Below are positions 51,345-64,000 of a stretch of DNA of 64,000 nucleotides, one piece after another. Where the stretch lies: positions 4,387,001-4,451,000 of the forward strand of contig JBBBDQ010001027.1 in assembly GCA_037127315.1 (NCBI GenBank), given 5' to 3'. Under the pieces are notes generated by a model. That model was not told the DNA's origin. It worked only from the letters and a program-made list of their open reading frames with translations, and did no database searches. The stretch is from Ascarosepion bandense (Eukaryota; Mollusca; Cephalopoda; Sepiida; Sepiidae). Numbering within the stretch: the stretch's first letter is position 1; the number at the start of each line of letters is the position of its first letter. Both the position numbers and the translations under genes were made by a program.

Positions 51345-53965
51345 ACAAAAAAAAGGAGTGAACTTTTATGTAATATCAGTCCTCCTATATGTCAGTGAAT
51401 GCTGGACAGTCTCCTCACAGATGAAGAAGAGACTCGAAGCAACAGAAACAAAGTAAAGACTACTGAACTGTTACATAATATCAGTCCTCCTATATGGCAG
51501 TGAATACTGGACAATCTCCTCACCAATGAAGAAGACACGTGAAGCAACAGAAACAAAGAAAAAGTACTGAACTGTTATGTAATATCAGTCCTCCTATATG
51601 GCAGTGAATGCTGGACAATCTCCTCACAGATGAAGAAGAGACTTGAAGCAACAGAAACAAAGAAAAGACTACTGAACTGTTACGCAATATCAGTCCTCCT
51701 ATATGGCAGTGAATGCTGGACAATCTCCTCACAGATGAAGAAGACACTCGAAGCAACAGAAACAAAGAAAAGACTACTGAACTGTTATGTAATATCAGTC
51801 CTCCTATATGGCAGTGAATGCTGGACAATCTCCTCACAGATGAAGAAGACACTCGAAGCAACAGAAACAAAGAAAAAGTACTGAACTGTTATGTAATATG
51901 AGTCCTCCTATATGGCAGTGAATGCTGGACAATCTCCTCACAGATGAAGAAGACACTCGAAGCAACAGAAACAAAGAAAAAGTACTGAACTGTTATGTAA
52001 TATCAGTCCTCCTATATGGCAGTGAATGCTGGACAATCTCCTCACAGATGAAGAAGACACGTGAAGCAACAGAAACAAAGAAAAGAGTACTGAACTGTTA
52101 CGTAATATCAGTCCTCCTATATGGCAGTGAATGCTGGACAATCTCCTCACAGATGAAGAAGACACTCGAAGCAACAGAAACAAAGAAAAGACTACTGAAC
52201 TGTTATGTAATATCAGTCCTCCTATATGGCAGTGAATGCTGGACAATCTCCTCACAGATGAAGAAGACACTCGAAGCAACAGAAACAAAGAAAAGACTAC
52301 TGAACTGTTATGTAATATCAGTCCTCCTATATGGCAGTGAATGCTGGACAGTCTCCTCACAGATGAAGAAGAGACTCGAAGCAACAGAAACAAAGAAAAG
52401 ACTACTGAACTGTTATGTAATATCAGTCCTCCTATATGGCAGTGAATACTGGACAATCTCCTCACCAATGAAGAAGACACGTGAAGCAACAGAAACAAAG
52501 AAAAAGTACTGAACTGTTATGTAATATCAGTCCTCCTATATGGCGGTGAATGCTGGACAATCTCCTCACAGATGAAGAAGACACTCGAAGCAACAGAAAC
52601 AAAGAAAAGACTACTGAACTGTTATGTAATATCAGTCCTCCTATATGGCAGTGAATGCTGGACAATCTCCTCACAGATGAAGAAGACACTCGAAGCAACA
52701 GAAACAAAGAAAAAGTACTGAACTGTTATGTAATATCAGTCCTCCTATATGGCAGTGAATGCTGGACAATCTCCTCACAGATGAAGAAGACACTCGAAGC
52801 AACAGAAACAAAGAAAAAGTACTGAACTGTTATGTAATATCAGTCCACCTATATGGCAGTGAATGCTGGACAATCTCCTCACAGATGAAGAAGACACGTG
52901 AAGCAACAGAAACAAAGAAAAGAGTACTGAACTGTTACGTAATATCAGTCCTCCTATATGGCAGTGAATGCTGGACAATCTCCTCACAGATGAAGAAGAC
53001 ACTCGAAGCAACAGAAACAAAGAAAAGACTACTGAACTGTTATGTAATATCAGTCCTCCTATATGGCAGTGAATGCTGGACAATCTCCTCACAGATGAAG
53101 AAGACACTCGAAGCAACAGAAACAAAGAAAAGACTACTGAACTGTTATGTAATATCAGTCCTCCTATATGGCAGTGAATGCTGGACAGTCTCCTCACAGA
53201 TGAAGAAGACACTCGAAGCAACAGAAACAAAGAAAAGACTACTGAACTGTTATGTAATATCAGTCCTACTATATGGCAGTGAATGCTGGACAATCTCCTC
53301 ACAGATGAAGAAGACACTCGAAGCAACAGAAACAAAGAAAAAGTACTGAACTGTTATGTAATATCAGTCCTCCTATATGGCAGTGAATGCTGGACAATCT
53401 CCTCACAGATGAAGAAGACACTCGAAGCAACAGAAACAAAGAAAAGACTACTGAACTGTTATGTAATATCAGTCCTACTATATGGCAGTGAATGCTGGAC
53501 AATCTCCTCACAGATGAAGAAGACACTCGAAGCAACAGAAACAAAGAAAAGACTACTGAACTGTTAAGTAATATCAGTCCTCCTATATGGCAGTGAATGC
53601 TGGACAATCTCCTCACAGATGAAGAAGACACTTGAAGCAACAGAAACAAAGAAAAAGTACTGAACTGTTATGTAATATCAGTCCTCCTATATGGCAGTGA
53701 ATGCTGGACAATCTCCTCACAGATGAAGAAGACACTCGAAGCAACAGAAACAAAGAAAAAGTACTGAACTGTTATGTAATATGAGTCCTACTATATGGCA
53801 GTGAATGCTGGACAATCTCCTCACAGATGAAGAAGACACGTGAAGCAACAGAAACAAAGAAAAGACAATTGAACTGTTATGTAATATCAGTCCTCCTATA
53901 TGGCAGTGAATGCTGGACAATCTTCTCACAGATGAAGAAGATACTTAAAGCAACAGAAATGTACT
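51345..53965 (+). repeat. 105-bp tandem array derived from a LINE reverse-transcriptase segment
   Basis: About 25 units of 105 bp, with interspersed 104-bp variants. A 105-bp unit encodes 35 residues in frame: RLLNCYVISVLLYGSECWTI then SSQMKKTLEATETKK. This resembles the post-RT KxYVWSVLLYGxExWT...KxLExxEM motif of many LINE ORF2 proteins. In 104-bp units AAAGACTACTG becomes AAAAGTACTG, giving KKKY-stop. An 837-bp higher-order block (eight units, three of them 104 bp) occurs twice, at about 51.9-52.7 and 52.75-53.55 kb, nearly identical. Open stretches of 196 codons arise purely from the in-frame period. Confidence 0.95.
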
Positions 53966-54300
53966 TCTACAGAAGGATGCTGAGCATATCATGGACTGAA
54001 CATGCGAGCAATGACAAGGTTTTGGAAAGATGCAAGTGAAATGGAAACTTATACTTAAATCAGGAAGAAACTGCTGACGTTTGTTGGGCACATATTGAGT
54101 TAGGAGGGCTTACGGAATCTGATACTCAAAGGGTTGGATAGAAGTAAAAAAAACAGGGAAAGTTTTATAGTCTTACGTAAATGGATGGCAGAGCAGAGGG
54201 TTTGGGAAAAATTACAAGACACAATATATAAAGAAATATAAAGGACAAGAACATGTTGCGGACTCTGATCGCCTACGGCACACAAAAGAAGTAAAAAGAA
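53940..54300 (+). pseudogene. LINE ORF2 C-terminus following the 105-bp array
   Basis: The last repeat unit runs into ATEMYFYRRMLSISWTEHAS then NDKVLERCK, the normal continuation of the same LINE domain (FEMWxYRRMLRIxWTxxxxNxxVL). Beyond a stop at 54039, LTFVGHI (about 54078) and IAYGTQK (about 54270-54290) match the family's LxFxGHVxR and final GxxGTxK segments with lost frame. The array therefore sits at its natural place inside the LINE ORF: one segment of this copy expanded. Confidence 0.75.
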
Positions 54301-54570
54301 AATTATGATTTATTGTGAATCATGTTGAGAACGATATGGACAAAACAGATGACAAACTAGGAGTATTTTTGAAATGAAATTATAAATAAAGCACAACAAC
54401 CGATTTGACAAGTTTCGGCAAATCGATAAAAAATCAAGTGACACAATGATAATGACAGAGTAGGTATTATTAAGTACAGCAAATGACAGGAATCTGTGGG
54501 AGGTATTTTTAAATGTTTGACATTGCGAGAGGGCAAAGAAAATTTCTTGCATTGACCAAGAAGCTATTTC
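54301..54570. other. Spacer, nothing recognised
   Basis: No repeat or gene supported; the minus ORF at 54310-54552 has no motif. Confidence 0.35.
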
Positions 54571-54574
54571 TGTA

Positions 54575-57500
54575 ACATTTAATCATTGGAGAGTCAAGAA
54601 GTTTTCAGCACACCCCACTTTCTATAACCTCTGATCACTAGAGTGTACCAAGACGTTTTCAGCACCTCCCCACTTTCTATACCTCTGATCACTAGAGTGC
54701 GTCAATACGTTTTGATTACCCCTTAATTTCTATAAACTCTGATCACTGGATTGCATCAAGACGTTTTCAGCACACCCCACTTTCTATAACCTCTGATCAC
54801 TAGAGTGTAACAAGACGTTTTCAGCACCTCCCCACTTTCTATACCTCTGATCACTAGAGTGTGTCAATACGTTTTGATTACCCCTTACTTTCTATAAACT
54901 CTGATCACTGGATTGCATCAAGACGTTTGCAGCACACCCAACTTTCAATAACCTCTGATCACTAGAGTGTACCAAGACGTTTTCAGCACCTCCCCACTTT
55001 CTATACCTCTGATCACTAGAGTGCGTCAATACGTTTTGATTACCCCTTACTTTCTATAAACTCTGATCACTGGATTGCATCAAGACGTTTGCAGCACACC
55101 CAACTTTCTATAACCTCTGATCACTAGAGTGTACCAAGACGTTTTCAGCACCTCCCCACTTTCTATACCTCTGATCACTGGAGTGCGTCAATACGTTTTG
55201 ATTACCCCTTACTTTCTATAAACTCTGATCACTGGATTGCATCAAGACGTTTGCAGCACACCCAACTTTCTATAACCTCTGATCACTAGAGTGTACCAAG
55301 ACGTTTTCAGCACCTCCCCACTTTCTATACCTCTGATCACTAGAGTGCGTCAATACGTTTTGATTACCCCTTACTTTCTATAAACTCTGATCACTGGATT
55401 GCATCAAGACGTTTGCAGCACACCCAACTTTCTATAACCTCTGATCACTAGAGTGTGCCAAGACGTTTTCAGCACCTCCCCACTTTCTATACCTCTGATC
55501 AGTGGAGTGCGTCAATACGTTTTTATTACCCGTTACTTTCTATAAACTCTGATCACTGGATTGCATCAAGACGTTTTCAGCACACCCCACTTTCTATAAC
55601 CTCTGATCACTAGAGTGTAACAAGACGTTTTCAGCACCTCCCCACTTTCTATACCTCTGATCACTAGAGTGCGTCAATACGTTTTGATTACCCCTTACTT
55701 TCTATAAACTCTGATCACTGGATTGTATCAAGACGTTTGCAGCACACCCCACTTTCTATAACCTCTGATCACTAGCGTGTAACAAGACGTTTTCAGCACC
55801 CCCCCACTTTCTATACCACTGATCACTGGAGTGCGTCAATACGTTTTGATTACCCCTTACTTTCTATAAACTCTGATCACTGGATTGCATCAAGAGGTTT
55901 TCAGCACACCACACTTTCTATAACCTCTGATCACTAGAGTGTACCAAGACGTTTTCAGCACCTCCCAACTTTCTATACCTCTGATCACTAGAGTGCGTCA
56001 ATACGTTTTGATTACCCCTTACTTTCTATAAACTCTGATCACTGGATTGCATCAAGACATTTTCAGCACACCCCACTTTCTATAACCTCTGATCACTAGA
56101 GTGTGCCAAGACGTTTTCAGCACCTCCCCCCACTTTCTATACCTCTGATCACTAGAGTGCATCAATACGTTTTGATTACCGCTTACTTTCTATAAACTCT
56201 GATCACTGGATTGCATCAAAACGTTTTCAGCACACCCCACTTTCTATAACCTCTGATCACTAGAGTGTACCAAGACGTTTTCAGCACCCCCCACTTTCTA
56301 TACCTCTGATCACTGGAGTGCGTCAATACGTTTTGATTACCCCTTACTTTCTATAAACACTGATCACTGGATTGCATCAAGACATTTTCAGCACACCCCA
56401 CTTTCTATAACCTCTGGTCACTAGAGTGTACCAAGACGTTTTCAGCACCCACCCCCCACTTTCTATGCCTCTGATCACTGGAGTGCATCAATACGTTTTT
56501 ATTACCCCTTACTTTCTATAAACTCTGATCACTGGATTGCATCAAGACATTTTCAGCACACCCCACTTTCTATAACCTCTGATCACTAGAGTGTACCAAG
56601 ACGTTTTCAGCACCCCCCCACTTTCTATAACTCTGATCACTGGAGTGCATCAATACGTTTTGATTACCCCTTACTTTCTATAAACTCTGATCACTGGATT
56701 GCATCAAGACGTTTTCAGCACACCCCACTTTCTATAACCTCTGATCACTAGAGTGTACCAAGACGTTTTCAGCACCCCCCCACTTCCTATAACTCTGATC
56801 ACTGGAGTGCATCAATACGTTTTTATTACCCCTTACTTTCTATAAACTCTGATCACTGGATTGCATCAAGACGTTTTCAGCACACCCCACTTTCTATAAC
56901 CTCTGATCACTAGAGTGTACCAAGACGTTTTCAGCACCCCCCCACTTCCTATAACTCTGATCACTGGAGTGCATCAATACGTTTTTATTACCCCTTACTT
57001 TCTATAAACTCTGATCACTGGAATTGCATCAAGACGTTTTCAGCACACCCCACTTTCTATAACCTCTGATCACTAGAGTGTACCAAGACGTTTTCAGCAC
57101 CCCCCACTTCCTATAACTCTGATCACTGGAGTGCATCAATACGTTTTTATTACCCCTTACTTTCTATAAACTCTGATCACTGGATTGCATCAAGACGTTT
57201 TCAGCACACCCCACTTTCTATAACCTCTGATAACTAGAGTGTACCAAGAGGTTTTCAGCACCTCCCCACTTTCTATACCTCTGATCACTGGAGTGCATCA
57301 ATACGTTTTTATTACCCCTTACTTTCTATAAACTCTGATCACTGGATTGCATCAAGACGTTTGCAGCACACCCAACTTTCTATAACCTCTGATCACTACA
57401 GTGTAACAAGACGTTTTCAGCACCCCCACTTTCTATACCTCTGATCACTGGAGTGCGTCAATACGTTTTGATTTACCCTTACTTTCTATAAACTCTGATC

Positions 57501-60500
57501 ACTGGATTGCATCAAGACGTTTTCAGCACACCCACTTTCTATAACCTCTGATCACTAGAGTGTACCAAGACGTTTTTCAGCACCCACCACTTTCTATACC
57601 TCTGATCACTGGAGTGCATCAATACGTTTTGATTACCCATACTTTCTATAAACTCTGATCACTGGATTGCATCAAGACATTTTCAACACACCCCACTTTC
57701 TATAACCTCTGATCACTAGAGTGTACCAAGACGTTTTCAGCACCCCACTTTCTATGCCTCTGATCACTGGAGTCATCAATACGTTTTGATCACCCTTACT
57801 TTCTATAAACTCTGATCACTGGATTGCATCAAGACGTTTTCAGCACACCCCACTTTCTATAACCTCTGATCACTAGAGTGTACCAAGACGTTTCCAGCAC
57901 CACCCCCACTTTCTATACCTGTGATCACTGGAGTGCATCAATACGTTTTTATTACCCTTACTTTCTATAAACTCTCCTCACTGGATTGCATCAAGACGTT
58001 TTCAGCACACCCCACTTTCTATAACCTCTGATCACTAGATTGTACCAAGACGTTTTCAGCACCTCCCTTTCTATACCTCTGATCACTGGAGTGCGTCAAT
58101 ACGTTTTGATTACCCCTTACATTCTATAAACTCTGATCACTGGATTGCATCAAGACGTTTTCAGCACACCCTTTCTATAACCTCTGATCACTAGAGTGTG
58201 CCAAGACGTTTTCAGCACCTCCAACTTTCTATACCTCTGATCACTAGAGTGCGTCAATACGTTTTGATTACCCCTTACTTTCTATAAACTCTGATCACTG
58301 GATTGCATCAAGACGTTTTCAGCACACCCCACTTTCTATAACCTCTGATCACTAGAGTGTAACAAGACGTTTTTCAGCACCCCCACCCACTTTCTATAAC
58401 TCTGATCACCGGAGTGCGTCAATACGTTTTGGTTACCCTTACTTTCTATAAACTCTGATCACTGGATTGCATCAAGACGTTTTCAGCACCCCACTTTCAC
58501 ATAACCTCTGATCACTCTAGAGTGTAACAAGACGTTTTCAGCACCCCCCACACTTTCTATACCTCTGATCACTGGAGTGCGTCAATACGTTTTTGCCGTT
58601 TACTTTCTATAAACTCTGATCACTGGATTGCATCAAGACGTTTTCAACACACCCCCACTTTCTATAACCTCTGATCACTAGAGTGTACCAAGACGTTTTC
58701 AGCACCTCCCAACTTTCTATACCTCTGATCACTAGAGTGGAACAAGACGTTTTCCAGCACCCCCCACTTTCTATCTGATCACTAGAGTGCGTCAATACGT
58801 TTTGGTCACATACTTTCTATGAACTCTGATCACTGGATTGCATCAAGACGTTTCAGCACCTCCCAACTTTCTATAACTCTGATCACTAGAGAGTGCGTCA
58901 ATACGTTTTGATTACCCTTACTTTCTATAAACTCTTATCACTGCTGGATTGCATCAAGACGTTTGCAGCACACCCCACTTTCTATAACCTCTGATCACTA
59001 GAGAGTGTAACAAGACGTTTTCAGCACCTCCCAACTTTCTATACCTCTGATCACTAGAATGTAACAAGACGTTTTCAGCACCCCCCCCCCCACTTTCTAT
59101 ACCTCTGATCACTAGAGTGCGTCAATACGTTTTGATTACCCTTACTTTCTATAAACACTTATCACTGGATTGCATCAAGACGTTTGCAGCACGCACCCCA
59201 CTTTCTATAACCTCTGATCACTAGAGTGTACCAAGACGTTTTCAGCACCCACCACTTTCTATACCTCTGATCACTGGAGTGCATCAATACGTTTTGATAC
59301 CCCTTACTTTCTATAAACTCTGATCACTGGATTGCATCAAGACATTTCCTTTTACTTTCTATAACCTCTGATCACTAGAGTGTACCAAGACGTTTTCAGC
59401 ACCCCCCCACTTTCTATACCTCTGATCACTGGAGTGCATCAATACGTTTTGATTACCCCTTACTTTCTATAAACTCTGATCACTGGATTGCATCCAAGAC
59501 GTTTTCAGCACACCCCCACTTTCTACAGCACTCTGATCACTAGAGTGTACCAAGACGTTTCAGCACCACCCCCCACTTTCTAAACCTGTGATCACTGGAG
59601 TGCATCAATACGTTTTTATTACCCCTTACTTTCTATAAACTCTGATCACTGGATTGCATCAAGACGTTTTCAGCACACCCCGCTTTCTATAACCTCTGAT
59701 CACTAGATTGTACCAAGACGTTTTTCAGCACCTCCCCACTTTCTATACCTCTGATCACTGGAGTGCGTCAATACGTTTTGATTACCTACATTCTATAAAC
59801 TCTGATCACTGGATTGCATCAAGACGTTTTCAGCACACCCCACTTTCTATAACCTCTGATCACTAGAGTGTGCCAAGACGTTTTCAGCACCTGCAACTTT
59901 CTATACCTCTGATCACTAGAGTGCGTCAATACGTTTTGATTACCCCTTACTTTCTATAAACTCTGATCCACTGGATTGCATCAAGACGTTTTCAGCACAC
60001 CCCACTTTCTATAACCTCTGATCACTAGAGTGTAACAAGACGTTTTCAGCACCCCCGCCCACTTTCTGCCAACTCTGATCACCGGAGTGCGTCAATACGT
60101 TTTGATTACCCCTTACTTTCTATAAACTCTGATCACTGGATTGCATCAAGACGTTTTCAGCACACCCCACTTTCTATAACCTCTGATCACTAGAGTGTAA
60201 CAAGACGTTTTCAGCACCCCCACACTTTCTATACCTCTGATCACTGGCGTGCATCAATACGTTTTTATTACCCGTTACTTTCTATAAACTCTGATCACTG
60301 GATTGCATCAAGATGTTTTCAGCACACCCACTTTCTATAACCTCTGATCACTAGAGTGTACCAAGACGTTTTCAGCACCTCCCAACTTTCTATACCTCTG
60401 ATCACTAGAGTGGAACAAGGGCGTTTTCAGCACCCCCACTTTCTATACCTCTGATCACTAGAGTGCGTCAATACGTTTTGATTACCCCTTACTTTCTATG

Positions 60501-63500
60501 AACTCTGATCACTGGATTGCATCAAGACGTTTTCAGCACCTCCCCAACTTTCTATAACTCTGATCACTAGAAAAGGTCGTCAATACGTTTGATTACCCCT
60601 TACTTTCTATAAACTCTTATCACTGGATTGCATCAAGACGTTTACGGCACACCCCACTTTCTATAACCTCTGATCACTAGAGTGTAACAAGACGTTTTCA
60701 GCACCTCCCAACTTTCTATACCTCTGATCACTAGAGTGTAACAAGACGTTTTTTCAGCACCCCTTTACCTTTCTATACCTCTGATCACTAGAGTGCGTCA
60801 ATACGTTTTGATTACCCCTTACTTTCTATAAACACTTATCACTGGATTGCATCAAGACGTTTGCAGCACACCCCACTTTCTATAACCTCTGATCACTAGA
60901 GTGTAACAAGACGTTTTGCTTACCCCCCACTTTCTATACCTCTGATCACTAGAGTGCGTCAATACGTTTTGATTACCCCTTAATTTCTATAAACTCTGAT
61001 CACTGGATTGCATCAAGACGTTTTCAGCACACCCCCACTTTCTATAACCTCTGATCACTAGAGTGTACCAAGACGTTTTCAGCACCCCACTTTCTATACC
61101 TCTGATCACTGGAGTGCGTCAATACGTTTTGATTACCCCTTACTTTCTATAAACACTGATCACTGGATTGCATCAAGACATTTTCAGCACACCCTTTCTA
61201 TAACCTCTGATCACTAGAGTGTACCAAGACGTTTTCAGCACCCCCCCCACATTCTATACCTCTGATCACTGGCGTGCATCAATACGTTTTGATTAACATA
61301 CTTTCTATAAACTCTGATCACTGGATTGCATCAAGACATTTCCAGCACACCACACTGTAACCTCTGATCACTAGAGTGTACCAAGACGTCTTCAGCACCC
61401 CACCCCCACTTTCTATACCTCTAGTCACTAGTGCATCAATACGTTTATTACCCCTTACTTTCTATAAACTCTGATCACTGGATTGCATCAAGACGTTTTC
61501 AGCACACCCCACTGCAACTCTGATCACTAGAGTGTACCAAGACGTTTTCAGCACCTCCCCACTTTCTATAACTCTGATCACTGGAGTGCTTCAATACGTT
61601 TTGATTACCCCTTACTTTCTATAAACTCTGACCACTGGATTGCATCAAGACGTTTTCAGCACACACCACTTTCTATAACCTCTGATCACTAGAGTGTACC
61701 AAGACGTTTTCAGCACCTCCACACTTTCCTATACCTCTGATCACTGGAGTGTGTCAATACGTTTTGATTACCCCTTACTTTCTATGAACTCTGCTCACTG
61801 GATTGCATCAAGACGTTTTCAGCACACCCCACTTTCTATAACCTCTGATCACTAGAGTGTACCAAGACGTTTTCAGCACCTCCCAACTTTCTATACCTCT
61901 GATCACTAGAGTGCGTCAATACGTTTTGATTACCCCTTACTTTCTATAAACACTTATCACTGGATTGCATCAAGACGTTTGCAGCACACCCCACTATCTA
62001 TAACCTCTGATCACGAGAGTGTAACAAGACGTTTTCAGCACCTCCCAACTTTCTATACCTCTGATCACTAGAGTGTAACAAGACGTTTTCAGCACCCCCC
62101 CCCCCCACTTTCTATACCTCTGATCACTAGAGTGCGTCAATACGTTTTGATTACCCCTTACTTTCTATAAACTCTTATCACTGGATTGCATCAAGACGTT
62201 TGCAGCACACCCCACTTTCTATAACCTCTGATCACTAGAGTGTAACAAGACGTTTTCAGCACCCCCCCACTTTCTATACCTCTGATCACTAGAGTGCGTC
62301 AATACGTTTTGATTACCCCTTACTTTATATAAACTCTGATCACTGGATTGCATCAAGACGTTTGCAGCACACCCCACTTTCTATAACCTCTGATCACTAG
62401 AGTGTAACAAGACGTTTTCAGCACCCCCCCACTTTCTATACCTCTGATCACTAGAGTGCGTCAATACGTTTTGATTACCCCTTACTTTCTATAAACTCTG
62501 ATCACTGGATTGCATCAAGACGTTTTCAGCACACCCCACTTTCTATAACCTCTGATCACTAGAGTGTGCCAAGACGTTTTCAGCACCCACCCCACACTTT
62601 CTATACCTCTGATCACTGGAGTGCATCAATACGTTTTGATTACCCCTTACTTTCTATAAACTCTGATCACTGGATTGCATCAAAACGTTTTCAGCACACC
62701 CCACTTTCTATAACCTCTGATCACTAGAGTGTACCAAGACGTTTTCAGCACCCCCCACTTTCTATGCCTCTGATCACTGGAGTTCATCAATACGTTTTTA
62801 TTACCCCTTACTTTCTATAAACTCTGATCACTGGATTGCATCAAGACGTTTTCAGCACTCCCCACTTTCTATAACCTCTGATCACTAGAGTGTGCCAAGA
62901 CGTTTTCAGCACCTCCCAACTTTCTATACCTCTGATCACTAGAGTGCGTCAATACGTTTTTATTACCCCTTACTTTCTATAAACTCTGATCACTGGATTG
63001 CATCAAGACGTTTTCAGCACACCCCACTTTCTATAACCTCTGATCACTAGAGTGTGCCAAGACGTTTTCAGCACCTCCCAACTTTCTATACCTCTGATCA
63101 CTAGAGTGCGTCAATACGTTTTTATTACCCCTTACTTTCTATAAACTCTGATCACTGGATTGCATCAAGACGTTTTCAGCACACCCCACTTTCTATAACC
63201 TCTGATCACTAGAGTGTAACAAGACGTTTTCTGCACCCCCCCGCCACTTTCTATAACTCTGATCACTGGAGTGCGTCAATACGTTTTGATTACCCCTTAC
63301 TTTCTATAAAATCTGATCACTGGATTGCATCAAGACGTTTTCAGCACACCCCACTTTCTATAACCTCTGATCACTAGAGTGTAACAAGACGTTTTCAGCA
63401 CCTCCCAATTTTCTATAACTCTGATCACTAGAGTGTAACAAGACGTTTTCAGCACCCCCCCACTTTCTATACCTCTGATCACTAGAGTGCGTCAATACGT

Positions 63501-64000
63501 TTTGATTACCCCTTACATTCTATAAACACTTATCACTGGATTGCATCAAGACGTTTGCAGCACACCCCACTTTCTATAACCTCTGATCACTAGAGTGTAC
63601 CAAGACGTTTTCAGCACCCACCCCACACTTTCTATACCTCTGATCACTGGAGTGCGTCAATACGTTTTTATTACCCCTTACTTTCTATAAACTCTGATCA
63701 CTGGATTGCATCAAGACGTTTTCAGCACACCCCACTTTCTATAACTTCTGATCACTAGAGTGTACCAAGACGTTTTCCGCACCCCCCCCCCGACACTTTC
63801 TATATCCTCTGATCACTGGAGTGCATCAATACGTTTTGATTACCCCTTACTTTCTATAAACTCTGATCACTGGATTGCATCAAGACGTTTTCAGCACACC
63901 CCACTTTCTATAAACTCTGATCACTAGAGTGTACCAAGACGTTTTCAGCACCCCCCACTTTCTATACCTCTGATCACTGGAGTGCGTCAATACGTTTTGA
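54575..64000 (+). repeat. 162-bp satellite (trimer of ~54-bp monomers), running off the right edge
   Basis: Three related monomers alternate. A: TAACCTCTGATCACTAGAGTG...CAAGACGTTTTCAGCACC. B: TACCTCTGATCACTAGAGTGCGTCAATACGTTTTGATTACC. C: TAAACTCTGATCACTGGATTGCATCAAGACGTTTTCAGCACACC. Spacing of GGATTGCATCAAG is 162 bp in the clean part (54748, 54910, 55072). Roughly 58 trimers are seen. Each monomer has CTGATCA and ACTTTCTATA; a C tract of 3-12 bases between monomers varies most. The left boundary decays over one monomer. No ORF. Confidence 0.97.

Noticed and set aside
51922..53349. Two 196-residue proteins
   Set aside because: In-frame readings of the 105-bp array, lacking any upstream context of a gene and ending at the 104-bp variant.
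54575..64000. CRISPR-like repeat-spacer pattern in the 54-bp monomers
   Set aside because: Both the CTGATCA part and the intervening part are conserved in three recurring types; it is a satellite.

Overview
The window looks like animal (invertebrate metazoan) nuclear DNA. It is AT-rich and full of non-LTR, Penelope-like, SINE, Helitron and hAT-type repeats and long tandem arrays, with spliceosomal exon boundaries and no bacterial-style gene packing. A mollusc or other lophotrochozoan is plausible from the repeat types, but I cannot fix the species. The only host-gene sequence I can support is two short minus-strand exons (9813-9863 and 4369-4475). They splice in frame into the DEP domain of an R7-family RGS protein (RGS6/7-like). 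By inference, most of the window is then intron: 5.0 kb between these exons, and possibly more than 54 kb upstream of them, since I found no earlier exon to the right edge.

Left part (1-9.2 kb): a decayed I/Nimb-like LINE on the minus strand (ORF1 with three zinc knuckles, ORF2 endonuclease and the start of the RT, running off the left edge), then the RGS exons among LINE 3' ends, a Helitron and a 98/127-bp tandem array. 10-17.5 kb: a TIR element, an inverted pair of about 700-bp repeats, a second Helitron, an old degenerate 75-bp repeat, and three copies of a SINE-like family with a perfect GAAA-tetraloop hairpin. 18-23 kb: three Penelope-like (PLE) fragments in one orientation. Between them lie a well-formed hammerhead ribozyme beside a tRNA-like Pol III promoter, and a 157-bp palindrome.

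24-25 kb: a composite SINE (5S rRNA head plus tRNA-like body). 25.1-37.7 kb: about 140 copies of an 89-bp repeat that appears to be a one-base-deleted form of a 90-bp (30-codon) coding repeat. 38-47.5 kb: smaller tandem arrays (about 55, 97, 56 and 107 bp), the RNase H end of an I-type LINE, a complete non-autonomous hAT element with 8-bp target duplication, a foldback element, a second 5S-tRNA SINE and a third Helitron. 48.6-54 kb: tetraloop repeats, a pogo-like MITE, a four-unit 5S concatemer, and a 105-bp array made from a reverse-transcriptase segment, mostly in frame. 54.6 kb to the right edge: a 162-bp satellite built of three 54-bp monomers.

The main candidates for something undescribed are the ribozyme and the ribozyme-like, covarying RNA hairpins in dispersed and tandem repeats, and the repeated conversion of coding or SINE modules into satellite arrays. 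No CRISPR array, operon or complete protein-coding gene was seen.
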